A stretch of 64,000 nt of DNA from an uncultured Latescibacterota bacterium (GTDB lineage: Bacteria > Latescibacterota > UBA2968 > UBA8231), in NCBI GenBank assembly GCA_958295495.1, contig OY282352.1, forward strand, positions 5,340,049-5,404,048, given 5' to 3'. The notes under the pieces were generated by a model, which was not told the origin of the DNA, ran no database searches, and worked only from the letters and a program-made list of their open reading frames with translations. Of this stretch, positions 34,117 to 42,208 are shown piece by piece. The position numbers and the translations under genes were made by a program. Numbering within the stretch: position 1 is the stretch's first letter; each line of letters opens with the position of its first letter.

Positions 34117-34479
34117 TTGGTCAAACTTCGCCTTAAGAGAATAGGCAAACGCAGACAGCCTTATTACCGGATCGTCGCCACCCACGTCAGCGTCGCTCGC
34201 AATGGCCGCGTCCTCGCGGAAGTGGGCCTCTACGACCCCAGGCATGCGAGCGTCAAAATCGACGCAGAGCGCGCCATAGAGTGGCTCAACAAAGGCGCGC
34301 AGATGAGCGAGACCGTCGCCACCCTCTTCGACAGCCAAGGGATATTGGCCCGTTGGAAGGGCGGGGAGGGCCGGGTGCGCGACGACGCCCTCACCGGCGA
34401 CAAGCCCAAGCGCCGACGCAAGCAAGCGGCCGCTGCGCTAGTCCAATCGGCTGAACCGACTGAGCAAGAGGAAGCGTAG
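34117..34479 (+). CDS. rpsP: 30S ribosomal protein S16
   Basis: The 120-residue protein starts at TTG 34117 with AAGGAG upstream. 'VKLRLKRIGKRRQPYYRIV', 'GLYDP' and 'AIEWLNKGAQMSETVATL' are diagnostic of S16. A basic, Ala-rich C-terminal extension of about 35 residues ('KPKRRRKQAAAALVQS') exceeds the usual 80-90 residue length. It lies in the conserved order ffh-rpsP-rimM-trmD-rplS. No KH-domain gene stands between rpsP and rimM, unlike in many bacteria. Confidence 0.96.
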   Translation: MVKLRLKRIGKRRQPYYRIVATHVSVARNGRVLAEVGLYDPRHASVKIDAERAIEWLNKGAQMSETVATLFDSQGILARWKGGEGRVRDDALTGDKPKRRRKQAAAALVQSAEPTEQEEA

Positions 34480-34490
34480 GGGACAACCGC

Positions 34491-35000
34491 ATGGCCGGGC
34501 GCGTCGCCGTGGCCTATATCTCCCGCCCGTGGGGAGTGCGCGGCGAAGTTCGGGCCGAGGCCCTCACGCATCGCGTCGGGCGCTTCAGCGACCTGCGGGA
34601 CGTCGTCGTCCAATGCGCGGGCCGACCCGACCGGCCGCTCGAACTCGAGCGCTGGCGCACAGATGCCAAGAGCTTGTTGCTCAAATTCGCTGGCATCGAC
34701 GCCCCGGAACAGGCGCGTTCAATGCTGGTTGGAGGCTATGTCACCATCGCTCCAGACCAGCGCGATCCCCTGCCGGAAGACACGCACTACATCGACGATA
34801 TAGTGGATTGCGCGGTCGTCAATTCAGAGGGACAACCATTGGGCCGCATCGTCGAGGTCGTATCCATGCCGAGCACAGATGCCTACGTGGTTCGCGGCAC
34901 CAAAGGCGAAGCCCTCGTGCCGGCCGTCGGCGACTTTGTCGTGGAAATCGCGCCGGGTCGGGTCGTCGTGCGGGGCGTTGAAGAGCTATTCGAGCCATGA
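34491..35000 (+). CDS. rimM: 16S rRNA processing protein RimM
   Basis: The 169-residue protein has 'VAYISRPWGVRGEVRAEALT' (RimM N-terminal beta barrel), 'LLKFAGIDAPEQARSMLVGGYV', and the PRC-barrel start 'YIDDIVDCAVVNSEGQPLGRI', ending 'GEALVPAVGDFVVEI'. It assists maturation of the 30S subunit head. Its stop overlaps the trmD start by four bases. Confidence 0.95.
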   Translation: MAGRVAVAYISRPWGVRGEVRAEALTHRVGRFSDLRDVVVQCAGRPDRPLELERWRTDAKSLLLKFAGIDAPEQARSMLVGGYVTIAPDQRDPLPEDTHYIDDIVDCAVVNSEGQPLGRIVEVVSMPSTDAYVVRGTKGEALVPAVGDFVVEIAPGRVVVRGVEELFEP

Positions 35001-35737
35001 AAATAGACATCGTAACCCTCTTTCCGGATTTTTTCGCCTCGCCGTTGGCGACTAGCATGATGGCCCGCGCAATCGCCCGGGGCCTGTTGGCCGTCGAGAC
35101 CCACGACCCGCGCGATTGTGCGACCGACAAACACCGCACCGTAGATGACGCGCCTTACGGCGGCGGCGGCGGCATGGTCCTCAAGCCCGAGCCCGTGTAC
35201 CAGCTTTGGCAGGATCGGGACCTGGCGGCTGGTCGCTGCATCTACCTGACAGCCGACGGCCAGCCACTCAACCAAGCCCTCGCCGTCGAGCTGGTACTCG
35301 AGGAGCGATTAATTCTGCTGTGCGGGCATTACAAAGGCGTAGATGAGCGGATCCGCACCGGGCTTATCGACCAAGAAATCTCGATCGGTGACTACGTGCT
35401 CACCGGCGGCGAGCCGGCCGCCCTCGTCCTCATCGACGCTGTGGTCCGGCTCATACCCAACGTTTTGGGCAACTTCTCTTCGGCCTTGGACGACTCGTTC
35501 CAAGAGGTCGTACTCGATTGCCCTTGGTACACTCGGCCGGTTGAATTTCGCGGCCAGCGCGTCCCCGATGCGCTGCTTTCGGGCGATCGCGTACGCATCG
35601 AACATTGGCGGCGACGCCAAGCCCTGCGGCGCACGTTTGCGCGCCGGCCCGACTTGCTGCAACAGCTCGAACTCGACGACGACGAACGACAGCTCATCGC
35701 CACTTGGCAGGAGCAAGGGCTGGAAGAAGCCCCGTAA
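34997..35737 (+). CDS. trmD: tRNA (guanine37-N1)-methyltransferase
   Basis: The 246-residue SPOUT enzyme has 'KIDIVTLFPDFFASPL', 'DPRDCATDKHRTVDDAPYGGGGGMV' (written in part), 'LLCGHYKGVDERI' and the trefoil-knot SAM site 'EISIGDYVLTGGEPAALVLIDAV'. It methylates G37 of tRNAs to prevent +1 frameshifting. It is coupled to rimM by ATGA, and rplS follows after 16 bases. Confidence 0.97.
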   Translation: MKIDIVTLFPDFFASPLATSMMARAIARGLLAVETHDPRDCATDKHRTVDDAPYGGGGGMVLKPEPVYQLWQDRDLAAGRCIYLTADGQPLNQALAVELVLEERLILLCGHYKGVDERIRTGLIDQEISIGDYVLTGGEPAALVLIDAVVRLIPNVLGNFSSALDDSFQEVVLDCPWYTRPVEFRGQRVPDALLSGDRVRIEHWRRRQALRRTFARRPDLLQQLELDDDERQLIATWQEQGLEEAP

Positions 35738-35753
35738 CAAACAAGGTGATACA

Positions 35754-36107
35754 ATGGACGCAAGCATCCTGCGCGAACTAACCTCGGACCAACTCAAAAC
35801 CGATCTCCCCGAATTCGGCGCTGGCGATACCGTGCGCATACACGTGCGGGTCATCGAGGGCGACAAAGAGCGCACCCAAGTCTTTGAAGGGACCGTCATC
35901 CAGCGCAAAGGCAGCGGTATCCAAGAGACCTTTACCGTGCGCAAGATCTCTCAGGGCATCGCCATTGAGCGCATCTTTCCCCTGCACTCGCCGCGCATCG
36001 CCAAAATTGAGCGGCTGCGCGAGGGCCGGGTGCGCCGGGCCCGTCTCTTTTACCTGCGCGGCCGTAAAGGTCGCGCCTCCCGCATCCCCCAAAAGCGGAC
36101 GCGGTAA
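35754..36107 (+). CDS. rplS: 50S ribosomal protein L19
   Basis: The 117-residue protein has 'FGAGDTVRIHVRVIEGDKER', 'QVFEGTVIQRKGSGIQETFTVRKIS' (abbreviated) and 'RIFPLHSPRIAKIE', all standard L19 sequence. The start is ATG 35754, with an AAGGTG ribosome-binding site. It is the last ribosomal gene of the operon. Confidence 0.97.
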   Translation: MDASILRELTSDQLKTDLPEFGAGDTVRIHVRVIEGDKERTQVFEGTVIQRKGSGIQETFTVRKISQGIAIERIFPLHSPRIAKIERLREGRVRRARLFYLRGRKGRASRIPQKRTR

Positions 36108-36121
36108 GAGGAGGTCGCGCC

Positions 36122-36358
36122 ATGGCTCAACGCAGCGACCTGCCTTTTACGCGCAAAAATTGGAGTTTGGCCGCGGCCGGCTTAGCCGCGATTTTGCTCG
36201 GCTATGCGTTTTTGCGCATCCCGCCGGCCGAGGGCTTCTTCTCCCTCACCCTCGCGCCCGTGCTCCTAGTGGTCGGCTATTGCGTGCTGATACCCATGGC
36301 AATTTTGGTCCGGGACCAGTCAGCGGAGAGCGAGGGAGAGGAAGCTGAACAGGCATGA
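36122..36358 (+). CDS. Small two-helix membrane protein (DUF3098-like)
   Basis: The 78-residue protein starts at ATG 36122 after AGAGGAGG. A polar start 'LPFTRKNW' is followed by two hydrophobic helices ('LAAAGLAAILLGYAFLRIP' and 'LAPVLLVVGYCVLIPMAIL') and an acidic tail. The 'F.R.NW..l..G...i..G...m' opening resembles DUF3098. It overlaps the PhyH gene by four bases and follows rplS closely, so it is probably in the same operon. The function is unknown. Confidence 0.65.
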   Translation: MAQRSDLPFTRKNWSLAAAGLAAILLGYAFLRIPPAEGFFSLTLAPVLLVVGYCVLIPMAILVRDQSAESEGEEAEQA

Positions 36359-37203
36359 CCAGCCCCCAACCCAGCATTGACGACGGCGTCTTTGCCGACT
36401 ACGCCCCCGATCTCTACCGCTACGACACCGAGGCCCAGCAGGTCGCCCGCTTCGCCGACATCGGCCCCGAGCAGCTAGCCTTCTTCCACCAGCAGGGCTA
36501 TCTAGCAGTAGCAGAGGCATTTTCTCCCGCCCAAGTCGCCGACGCTGGCGACGCGGTTTACGACCTGATTGACGGCAAGCAACCCGAATTTCGCGGCGTC
36601 CAACTCGAAACCTCCGCGCAGGGCCAAAAGCTGACGGGCGTGGAGCGGCGTGGAGCGGTGCGCAAGCTTATGAAATTCGTTGATTGGGACGTGCGCTTTC
36701 AGCCGCTGGCCGCCAATCCGGATCTCTTGGACGTCCTCGCCCGCCTGATGGGCGACGCGCCGGTTCTCTTTCAGGAGATGGCCTTGCTCAAGCCGCCTGG
36801 GGGCCGGGAAAAACCTTGGCACCAAGACTGCGCGTACTTCAACTATCCCTTGGGCATTACCATCATCGGCGTCTGGATCGCCTTAGACCACGCCAGTGCG
36901 GATAACGGCTGTCTGCACATCATCCCCGGCACGCACCGCGAGGGTCCGGTCAATCACTTCAAACGCCGCGATTGGCAAATCTGCGACACCGACGTCCAGA
37001 CCCAGCGCGACGTCGTCGTGCCCCTTGCCCCTGGCGGTTGCCTGCTCTGGCACGGCATGACCCACCACGGCAGCCCGACCAACCCCTCGCAAAAAATGCG
37101 CCGCGCCTTACAGCTACACTACCGACCCGCCAGCGCCGGTCAGATCGACACCCAAGAGCGCATGCAGCACTTCGGCGGTGAGGTTCGCGGTGCCGAGTGC
37201 TGA
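36355..37203 (+). CDS. Phytanoyl-CoA dioxygenase-family (PhyH) protein
   Basis: The 282-residue Fe(II)/2-oxoglutarate oxygenase has its iron ligands His156 and Asp158 visible in 'PWHQDCAYFNYPLG', with the third His in 'CLLWHGMTHHGSPTN'. 'GVWIALDHASADNGCLHIIPGTHREG' (in pieces) is the typical PhyH core. 'FHQQGYLAVAEAFSPAQV' near the N-terminus is the family's opening helix. It hydroxylates an unknown small molecule. PhyH-like enzymes are strikingly numerous in Poribacteria- and Latescibacteria-type genomes. It is the last gene before the A+T-rich island. Confidence 0.9.
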   Translation: MTSPQPSIDDGVFADYAPDLYRYDTEAQQVARFADIGPEQLAFFHQQGYLAVAEAFSPAQVADAGDAVYDLIDGKQPEFRGVQLETSAQGQKLTGVERRGAVRKLMKFVDWDVRFQPLAANPDLLDVLARLMGDAPVLFQEMALLKPPGGREKPWHQDCAYFNYPLGITIIGVWIALDHASADNGCLHIIPGTHREGPVNHFKRRDWQICDTDVQTQRDVVVPLAPGGCLLWHGMTHHGSPTNPSQKMRRALQLHYRPASAGQIDTQERMQHFGGEVRGAEC

Positions 37204-37220
37204 GCTCCACGAGACTCAAG

Positions 37221-38018
37221 ATGCAGAAGAAACTCACCATTACCATCGATGAAAAAGTATATCGAGGGCTATATGACCTTGTCGATCAGCGGTGTATTAG
37301 CCGTTTCATAGAAGACCTGATCCGTCCCCATGTCTCGGCATCGTCACTAGAAGCATCCTATACTGAGATGGACCAATATGCAGGCTGGGAAGCTAGAATA
37401 GATGAAGTCATAAAATTACTTCACATCCATTACAGATCATATATAGAAATTAAATCATACGCAGATCAGTATCGGCATCCACATCCCACAGATACAAGAG
37501 GCTGGTCTCAAATCGTAGTCAGTGCACTGACTGGATTGAAAGGATACGCTAGAAGAAAAGGGCCTGATTTGGAAGATGGTTCAGATGTAAAAGGTGCTAA
37601 CTGTTGGGATGCTATTGATACACCTCGTTTTAATGGCTGTATTAAGGCAGGTACAAAAGCTGCAACAGCGAATTCTCTAACCTCTTTAGATGATATGCCA
37701 TATTTGTTTTTTGTAATGTGGGATATGACAGAATGCACAAAGCATAAACGTTGCAGGATTTGGGTAGTTAGTCCTCAACGTGATACAGAATTCCGTAATG
37801 TTGCGAGCAGATGGTACAACTTGAGAGCACAAGAAAAAATTACAAGTAATAATTTTCAGCTTCACCCTCCACGTAATAAAGATCATAATGTCTTTCGGAA
37901 TAGCTGTGGCAGCTTGGAATATCCTTTACTCTTTGAAGCATGCTTATCGACAGAAGGGGAGGTATTCTATGATAATTCTATTTTATGTAGTGGTGCATGT
38001 ACTGTAGTATCCGACTGA
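37221..38018 (+). CDS. Ribbon-helix-helix antitoxin N-terminus fused to a MamI-like PD-(D/E)XK endonuclease
   Basis: From ATG 37221 the 265-residue product has two parts. Residues 1-50 ('KKLTITIDEKVYRGLYDLVD', 'CISRFIEDLIRPHV') read as a chromosomal ribbon-helix-helix antitoxin of the 'TITIDExVYxGL...RRxISxFIEDLxRPHV' kind. From about residue 55 codon use turns A+T-rich and the protein resembles type II restriction enzymes of the MamI sort: 'GWSQIVVSALTGLKGYARRKG', then catalytic-looking 'PDLEDGSDVKGANCWD' with Asp116, Asp122 and Lys124, and 'LEYPLLFEACL'. It ends inside, and convergent with, an adenine methylase gene. The expected role is DNA cleavage in a restriction-modification system. 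Whether the antitoxin part gives DNA binding or repression, or is only a leftover of the insertion site, is unknown. Confidence 0.6.
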   Translation: MQKKLTITIDEKVYRGLYDLVDQRCISRFIEDLIRPHVSASSLEASYTEMDQYAGWEARIDEVIKLLHIHYRSYIEIKSYADQYRHPHPTDTRGWSQIVVSALTGLKGYARRKGPDLEDGSDVKGANCWDAIDTPRFNGCIKAGTKAATANSLTSLDDMPYLFFVMWDMTECTKHKRCRIWVVSPQRDTEFRNVASRWYNLRAQEKITSNNFQLHPPRNKDHNVFRNSCGSLEYPLLFEACLSTEGEVFYDNSILCSGACTVVSD

Positions 38019-40042
38019 AAAGTGCCTAATTCGTTCACTTCACTCCAAACCCGTTGAAGTGCAATATTTGATTCATTAAGTCGGATATTTTCCTTAGTAA
38101 ACTCTATTATCGCTTTGTCGTATTTTTTTCTCATAGTTGTTCCTAGTTTGGGAATAGCAAATTTGATTGATAATAGCTCCCTCGTCTTAATCCGATTATG
38201 AGATGAAGATGTTCCAGAGGTCAAAGATCGGATTTGATTCTGTGCATCTTCAGACAAGAGTAATAACATAATTTCATAAGCACTATAACCAGACTTTGCT
38301 TTCATAACTTCAAACTCAGTAGAGCACGATAGATCGAACTGTAAATCAGGTACTACTAAAACCCTTGGAATACGAGGGTTAATCTTCGAAAATAAGATAT
38401 CTCCTGGGCTACATGGTTTACCTGGAGTCTTAGGGTCATAATCAACTAATTCTCTTATGTTGAGTGATCCAAAATTACCCACATGTAGTACACTTATACA
38501 TTTGGGGGACTCAGATTTAGATATTCCCCATCTTGTTTTAGAAGACACTGTAACAAGAGAATCAAGGTTAAATACATCAAAATCATCCCTATCTTGAAAG
38601 CTTTTCATTTTTTTGAGAGTTGTAAGTCGGCCTGATGAATAGTGTGAAGGTGTCCAACCTTCGTCAGCAAGAATGCTTTGAGTAACAGCAGCACATGAAG
38701 GACTACTAGATATTATTTTAAAATTCGAGATATCACTTTTTTTATTTGTAGCCACGGAAACACTCTCGAACAACGATTTCAGTTCGTTGGTCCCTTCGGG
38801 CCTTTTGTATGGCACTCCCTTTTTAGACGAAACTTCAAACCCAAGACTTAGCACTTTGCTTATAAAAACAGTACTATTCTTGTAGGGCTCTTTTTCTAGT
38901 TCAAGAACGCAGGTTTTTGTTCTAGTTCCTGCTTGAGCAAAAGTTACAGCAGGCAATTCTGTTATTGATCTTATTGTCCAATTTTTCTGTACTTGCTCTC
39001 GTAAATAAGCTGGCAGACCTGCTGACGAGATGACAGAATCAGGTAATACTGACAGAACTGTTCCACCTGGTTTCAAAAGACTCAAATACCTATCAAGAAA
39101 TAGAAGCTCTGAGTCAATAGAGCCCTTCCTGTTTTGAATATAATTATGAAGACATGGAAAAAAATCAAAACCGTGATGAGCTATTTCTGCACAGGAAAAT
39201 CTTGCACCAAATGGAGGGTTAGTAAGGATTAAGTCACACTTTCCTATATATGAGTCTAGAGGAGATCCTATTTGCAATGAATTACCTCGATAGATATTTG
39301 CATTGTCAATACCAAATAAGGCAAGGTTCAGAACGCTCAAACGAGCCATCCTATCTACTTTATCCTGTCCGACCAATACGGGAGATGATTTCCTTCCTTC
39401 CTTTACAGACCAACATCTGTAGAATTGAGCTAAGAAAGAACCGACTCCACAAGATGGATCACAAATTATAGGTATCTCAGATCCAAATAGTTTTTTATTT
39501 TTTAATCTACTTAATCCTAAATCCACCATATAGTTTACCACTTCTGATGGTGTCATATATTGTGCATCTTCGATATTTTGTCGGAAATTATCTCTAATAA
39601 AATGACTGAATGCCTCATTCAAAAATTCGAATGATTCTGCTGTATGACTCCCTCTTAGGTACCCATTAAATGAATCAAGAACTATTTGCACGAGCCCTCT
39701 GGCTAAAATATCTTCAGATTCAGCAATATTGAATTTTGGATTAGGTCCAAGGAGTGATTCTCCATCATAATTTGTCAGTACTTCGCTCATCCCAGCGAGG
39801 AGAAGTACTTTGTTCAAGGAATCTACCAAGCCATCCTTATTAATGTGCATTTTGAGAATTTCATTCAAGCTTGGTATCCTTGATTTTGCATCTCTAATTG
39901 ACGCTATTTCTAAACAGAGAAGCTTTGTAATTTCATCTAGTTTTGAATTAGAATCCTCTAGTCTTCCAGACTCATGGAACAATTCTCTCATTTCTATGAG
40001 ACCAGTATTGAATCTCTCTAAAAGATAGTTTTCGTGTCCCAC
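37967..40042 (-). CDS. N6-adenine DNA methyltransferase with fused HsdS-like specificity region
   Basis: The 691-residue A+T-rich gene has a helical N-terminal region and 'DAQYMTPSEVVNYMVDLG', the HsdM-type opening. SAM motif I is 'CDPSCGVGSFLAQFYR' (about 194-209) and motif IV 'DLILTNPPFGARFS' (NPPF 275-278). Past about residue 470 the sequence looks like one half of an HsdS target-recognition unit ('PKCISVLHVGNFGSLNIREL', 'CSPGDILFSKINPRIPRVLVV', 'SSSHNRIKTRELLSIKFAIP'). This is a combined methylase-specificity subunit. It is convergent with, and overlaps by 52 bases, the endonuclease fusion, making a type II-like restriction-modification pair. The target sequence is unknown. Confidence 0.88.
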   Translation of the reverse strand: MGHENYLLERFNTGLIEMRELFHESGRLEDSNSKLDEITKLLCLEIASIRDAKSRIPSLNEILKMHINKDGLVDSLNKVLLLAGMSEVLTNYDGESLLGPNPKFNIAESEDILARGLVQIVLDSFNGYLRGSHTAESFEFLNEAFSHFIRDNFRQNIEDAQYMTPSEVVNYMVDLGLSRLKNKKLFGSEIPIICDPSCGVGSFLAQFYRCWSVKEGRKSSPVLVGQDKVDRMARLSVLNLALFGIDNANIYRGNSLQIGSPLDSYIGKCDLILTNPPFGARFSCAEIAHHGFDFFPCLHNYIQNRKGSIDSELLFLDRYLSLLKPGGTVLSVLPDSVISSAGLPAYLREQVQKNWTIRSITELPAVTFAQAGTRTKTCVLELEKEPYKNSTVFISKVLSLGFEVSSKKGVPYKRPEGTNELKSLFESVSVATNKKSDISNFKIISSSPSCAAVTQSILADEGWTPSHYSSGRLTTLKKMKSFQDRDDFDVFNLDSLVTVSSKTRWGISKSESPKCISVLHVGNFGSLNIRELVDYDPKTPGKPCSPGDILFSKINPRIPRVLVVPDLQFDLSCSTEFEVMKAKSGYSAYEIMLLLLSEDAQNQIRSLTSGTSSSHNRIKTRELLSIKFAIPKLGTTMRKKYDKAIIEFTKENIRLNESNIALQRVWSEVNELGTFQSDTTVHAPLHKIELS

Positions 40043-40083
40043 TTTATAGATCCTATAAAAAAGTTTAGACTATGTTGTAAATT

Positions 40084-40115
40084 TAGATTATAAACTATTT
40101 ATAGATTGTAATCTA
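40084..40115. promoter_or_regulatory. Tandem palindromic boxes before the methylase gene
   Basis: TAGATTATAAACTA (40084-40097) and TAGATTGTAATCTA (40102-40115) are related 14-base boxes spaced 18 bases centre to centre, 42-73 bases before the methylase ATG. The second is an exact inverted repeat with 6-base arms. They could be operator sites for control of the methylase. The rest of the 290-base stretch up to 40333 holds no gene I can support. Confidence 0.4.
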
Positions 40116-40333
40116 CGCAAGCTATAAATATATTTTCTAACACCGTGCCTCCCGGTTTAAGGCCATTCGGCCCTGTGCCCAGCCACTTCCATAGATCAGG
40201 GACACAAGACCCGTAGAAGTTCGCCACGCATACGCAGAACTATTTAAATGATCTTCACACAATATGCGAAGACCTCAGACGACATGAATGAGCGACGATA
40301 TCCGCTTGATCTCGGCCTGACCAGCCACGCCGT

Positions 40334-40548
40334 GTGAAGGGAAGCACTACGAGCAAGGAAGAATTTGACTTTACTCAGGCCAAACAAAGAGTACTCGTTC
40401 CGGCTGCTCCTAATAAAACTCGTATCACGATACGCTTGGACACCGATGTATTGAACTGGTTTAGAAACCAAGTACACGAGCCTTGATCAACGAGACTTTG
40501 CGTCAACATATCCAACGGTCAAGTACGATTCTCCGTGAACAGCAGTGA
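40334..40548 (+). pseudogene. BrnA-type antitoxin remnant
   Basis: Starting at GTG 40334 the frame reads 'KGSTTSKEEFDFTQAKQRV', then 'NKTRITIRLDTDVLNWFRNQVHE' (in pieces), the BrnA/CopG-like ribbon-helix-helix pattern, and stops at 40484-40486. In another frame from 40483 the expected ending follows, 'LINETLRQHIQRSS', to TGA 40546-40548. The segment usually between these (a Gly-rich turn and 'YQT') is missing, so a small out-of-frame deletion destroyed the gene. It lies tail to tail with the intact brnTA pair on the other strand. Confidence 0.65.
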
Positions 40549-40581
40549 ATGTGCTGCCTGTGAATGAGACCGTCTTTTAGA

Positions 40582-40788
40582 TCATGATGCCCACTTGAGC
40601 TTTTTCTTTGTCTGGACGCAATCTTGGAGATACAGATTGATCAAACTCTGGTATGGAATACCCGTTTCGTCCGCCAAATCCTTAAAATACGCAATCACAT
40701 CCGTCCCCAAACGAAGTGTAACCTGCTTCTTAAGATGCTTTGCATAGGGATTCCGGACGGACTTCGAGAAATCGTATTCTTTTCTCAT
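40582..40788 (-). CDS. brnA: BrnA-type antitoxin
   Basis: The start is at ATG 40788, which overlaps the toxin stop as ATGA, giving 68 residues. 'RNPYAKHLKKQVTLRLGTDVIAYFKDLADETGIPYQSLINLYLQDCV' (shown broken: 'QVTLRLGTDVIAYFK', 'GIPYQSLINLYL') is the BrnA/CopG ribbon-helix-helix with the typical '(Y)QSLIN' ending. It would neutralise BrnT by direct binding and repress the operon. Standard brnTA order (toxin first) is kept. Confidence 0.85.
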   Translation of the reverse strand: MRKEYDFSKSVRNPYAKHLKKQVTLRLGTDVIAYFKDLADETGIPYQSLINLYLQDCVQTKKKLKWAS

Positions 40789-41078
40789 CCCATATACCTT
40801 TCGTATTGTCGCTGTTCGTTCCTGTTGGCCTTTCGAGCTGAAATAATCCTGATCACTGTATCTTCTTCTCGATAACAGTGAATAACGACCAGAATCCGCA
40901 AATATGAACTGCACCCGAGCAGAATAAACCGATCTTCTTCTTTAGAGTGATCTGGGTCAAAAATCATCCTTGCATTGGGATCGTAAAATACTGTTTTAGC
41001 TTCAGTAAAAGAAATTCTGTGCTTCCTTGAATTCGCTTCAGCTTTATTTTTGTCCCATATAAATCTGATCGAATCCAT
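40785..41078 (-). CDS. brnT: BrnT-type ribonuclease toxin
   Basis: The 97-residue protein has the DUF497/BrnT pattern 'FIWDKNKAEANSRKHRISFTEA', 'VFYDPNARMIFDPDHSKEEDRFILLG' (in parts), 'LVVIHCYREEDTVIRIISARKANRNEQRQYE' ending with the 'ISAR.A...E...Y' helix. BrnT folds like RelE and cleaves RNA. The length is normal. It is upstream of brnA with a four-base overlap and appears intact. The pair sits in less G+C-rich DNA just past the restriction-modification island. Confidence 0.88.
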   Translation of the reverse strand: MDSIRFIWDKNKAEANSRKHRISFTEAKTVFYDPNARMIFDPDHSKEEDRFILLGCSSYLRILVVIHCYREEDTVIRIISARKANRNEQRQYERYMG

Positions 41079-41192
41079 AATTAAGATATAATTATATTAT
41101 AAACTTATTGTCAATATTAACAGCAGCAAAAACCATGAGACTACTACGCCGACCGATTTGACGGCAAGGGTCCGGGCAGCAGTATCGCCTAT

Positions 41193-42056
41193 TCACCTCT
41201 CCTCCAAGCGCAACGTCGCCGCGTCGATAAAACCCCCCTCCACATGGTGTGCAGCCAATGCAGCAGCGCGCTGAGCGGCCATAGCAATCCCCGCCCCCCG
41301 GTGCAGGCGATGCGCTATATACGCGGCGAAAAACACGTCCCCGGCTCCGGTTGGATCAGCCACCGTCGCTACCGGAGCCGAGGCAAACTTCGTCCGCGGT
41401 CCCTTCCGACTTGCTACCCAGCCGCCGTGCGAGCCTTCGGTGACGACCCACTCTGCAACCGAGCAATCGCACATTAGCTGGTCCAGCGTCAGACCGCAGT
41501 CGGCGAGCACGAGTTCTAATTCATCGTTGTCCGCTTTGACGTAGTCTGCGCGTTGCAGGGCGGCGTACAGACTTTTAGCAACCCCTTGGTACACCTGCGT
41601 CCCCTCAATCCGCCGCACATAGCCTTGGAGGTCCAAGCTCACCACGCCATCCATCGCCGCTAGCACATCCTCGGCCAAATCATGCGGATGGAGCGGCCCC
41701 AAATGTACGTGCTCCGCACCGGTGAGCACCGGCCCGAGTTGTGCTGCGGCAATCGGCGCGGCGCAAGCGAGCAACTCCTGACGCCGTGCGTCGCCATCGA
41801 CGTAGTTGACAAAACAGGTCGTCGCCGTACTCTCGCCCACATAGACCGCAATACCCCGTTGCTGCAAAACCGCCAACATCGCCCGGTCAGCCGCGGCGAC
41901 ATTGGTCAACACCCGCGTCTTTACACCCAACTCGGCAAAGGTCAGCCCAGCATAGGCTACCACCCCTCCACGCTTATATTTGCCCACGCCGCCTTGGAGC
42001 ACGCGGTCAATCGTCGCCGAGCCAATAACTGCCACCGCGCTCATATCAGACTCCAT
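41193..42056 (-). CDS. PfkB-family carbohydrate/nucleoside kinase
   Basis: The 287-residue protein shows the PfkB signature 'DPTGAGDVFFAAYIAHRL', with the catalytic Asp in GAGD, and an N-terminal 'VIGSATIDRVLQGG'. 'KADNDELELVLADCG' in the middle marks the usual 'N..E' site. The start could be ATG 42056 or the in-frame ATG four codons on. It is slightly short for sugar kinases (about 300-320). The substrate (ribose, inositol-like or nucleoside) is not determinable. It stands alone on the minus strand between the brnTA pair and a small plus-strand operon. Confidence 0.85.
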   Translation of the reverse strand: MESDMSAVAVIGSATIDRVLQGGVGKYKRGGVVAYAGLTFAELGVKTRVLTNVAAADRAMLAVLQQRGIAVYVGESTATTCFVNYVDGDARRQELLACAAPIAAAQLGPVLTGAEHVHLGPLHPHDLAEDVLAAMDGVVSLDLQGYVRRIEGTQVYQGVAKSLYAALQRADYVKADNDELELVLADCGLTLDQLMCDCSVAEWVVTEGSHGGWVASRKGPRTKFASAPVATVADPTGAGDVFFAAYIAHRLHRGAGIAMAAQRAAALAAHHVEGGFIDAATLRLEER

Positions 42057-42208
42057 CAGGTTGGTGACTCAAAAGAGCACATTGGGCTATAATCCACTGT
42101 GTCGTCATAACAACTCCTTGGGCCGCGACCGCGGCAAGCGATTTACTCACCTTGGGCCGCTGTTTATTTTTGTTGATCCGCGCCATCGCGCAAAAGGAAG
42201 AGGAAGCC

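Noticed and set aside
34997..36107. Extra plus-frame overlapping the end of trmD and rplS
   Set aside because: The sequence before ATG 35754 is out-of-frame trmD. L19 homology begins exactly at that ATG.
40140..40215. Possible tRNA or structured RNA after the methylase gene
   Set aside because: No acceptor stem or TTCGA-type loop could be paired. The stretch is G+C-richer than the island but shows no cloverleaf.
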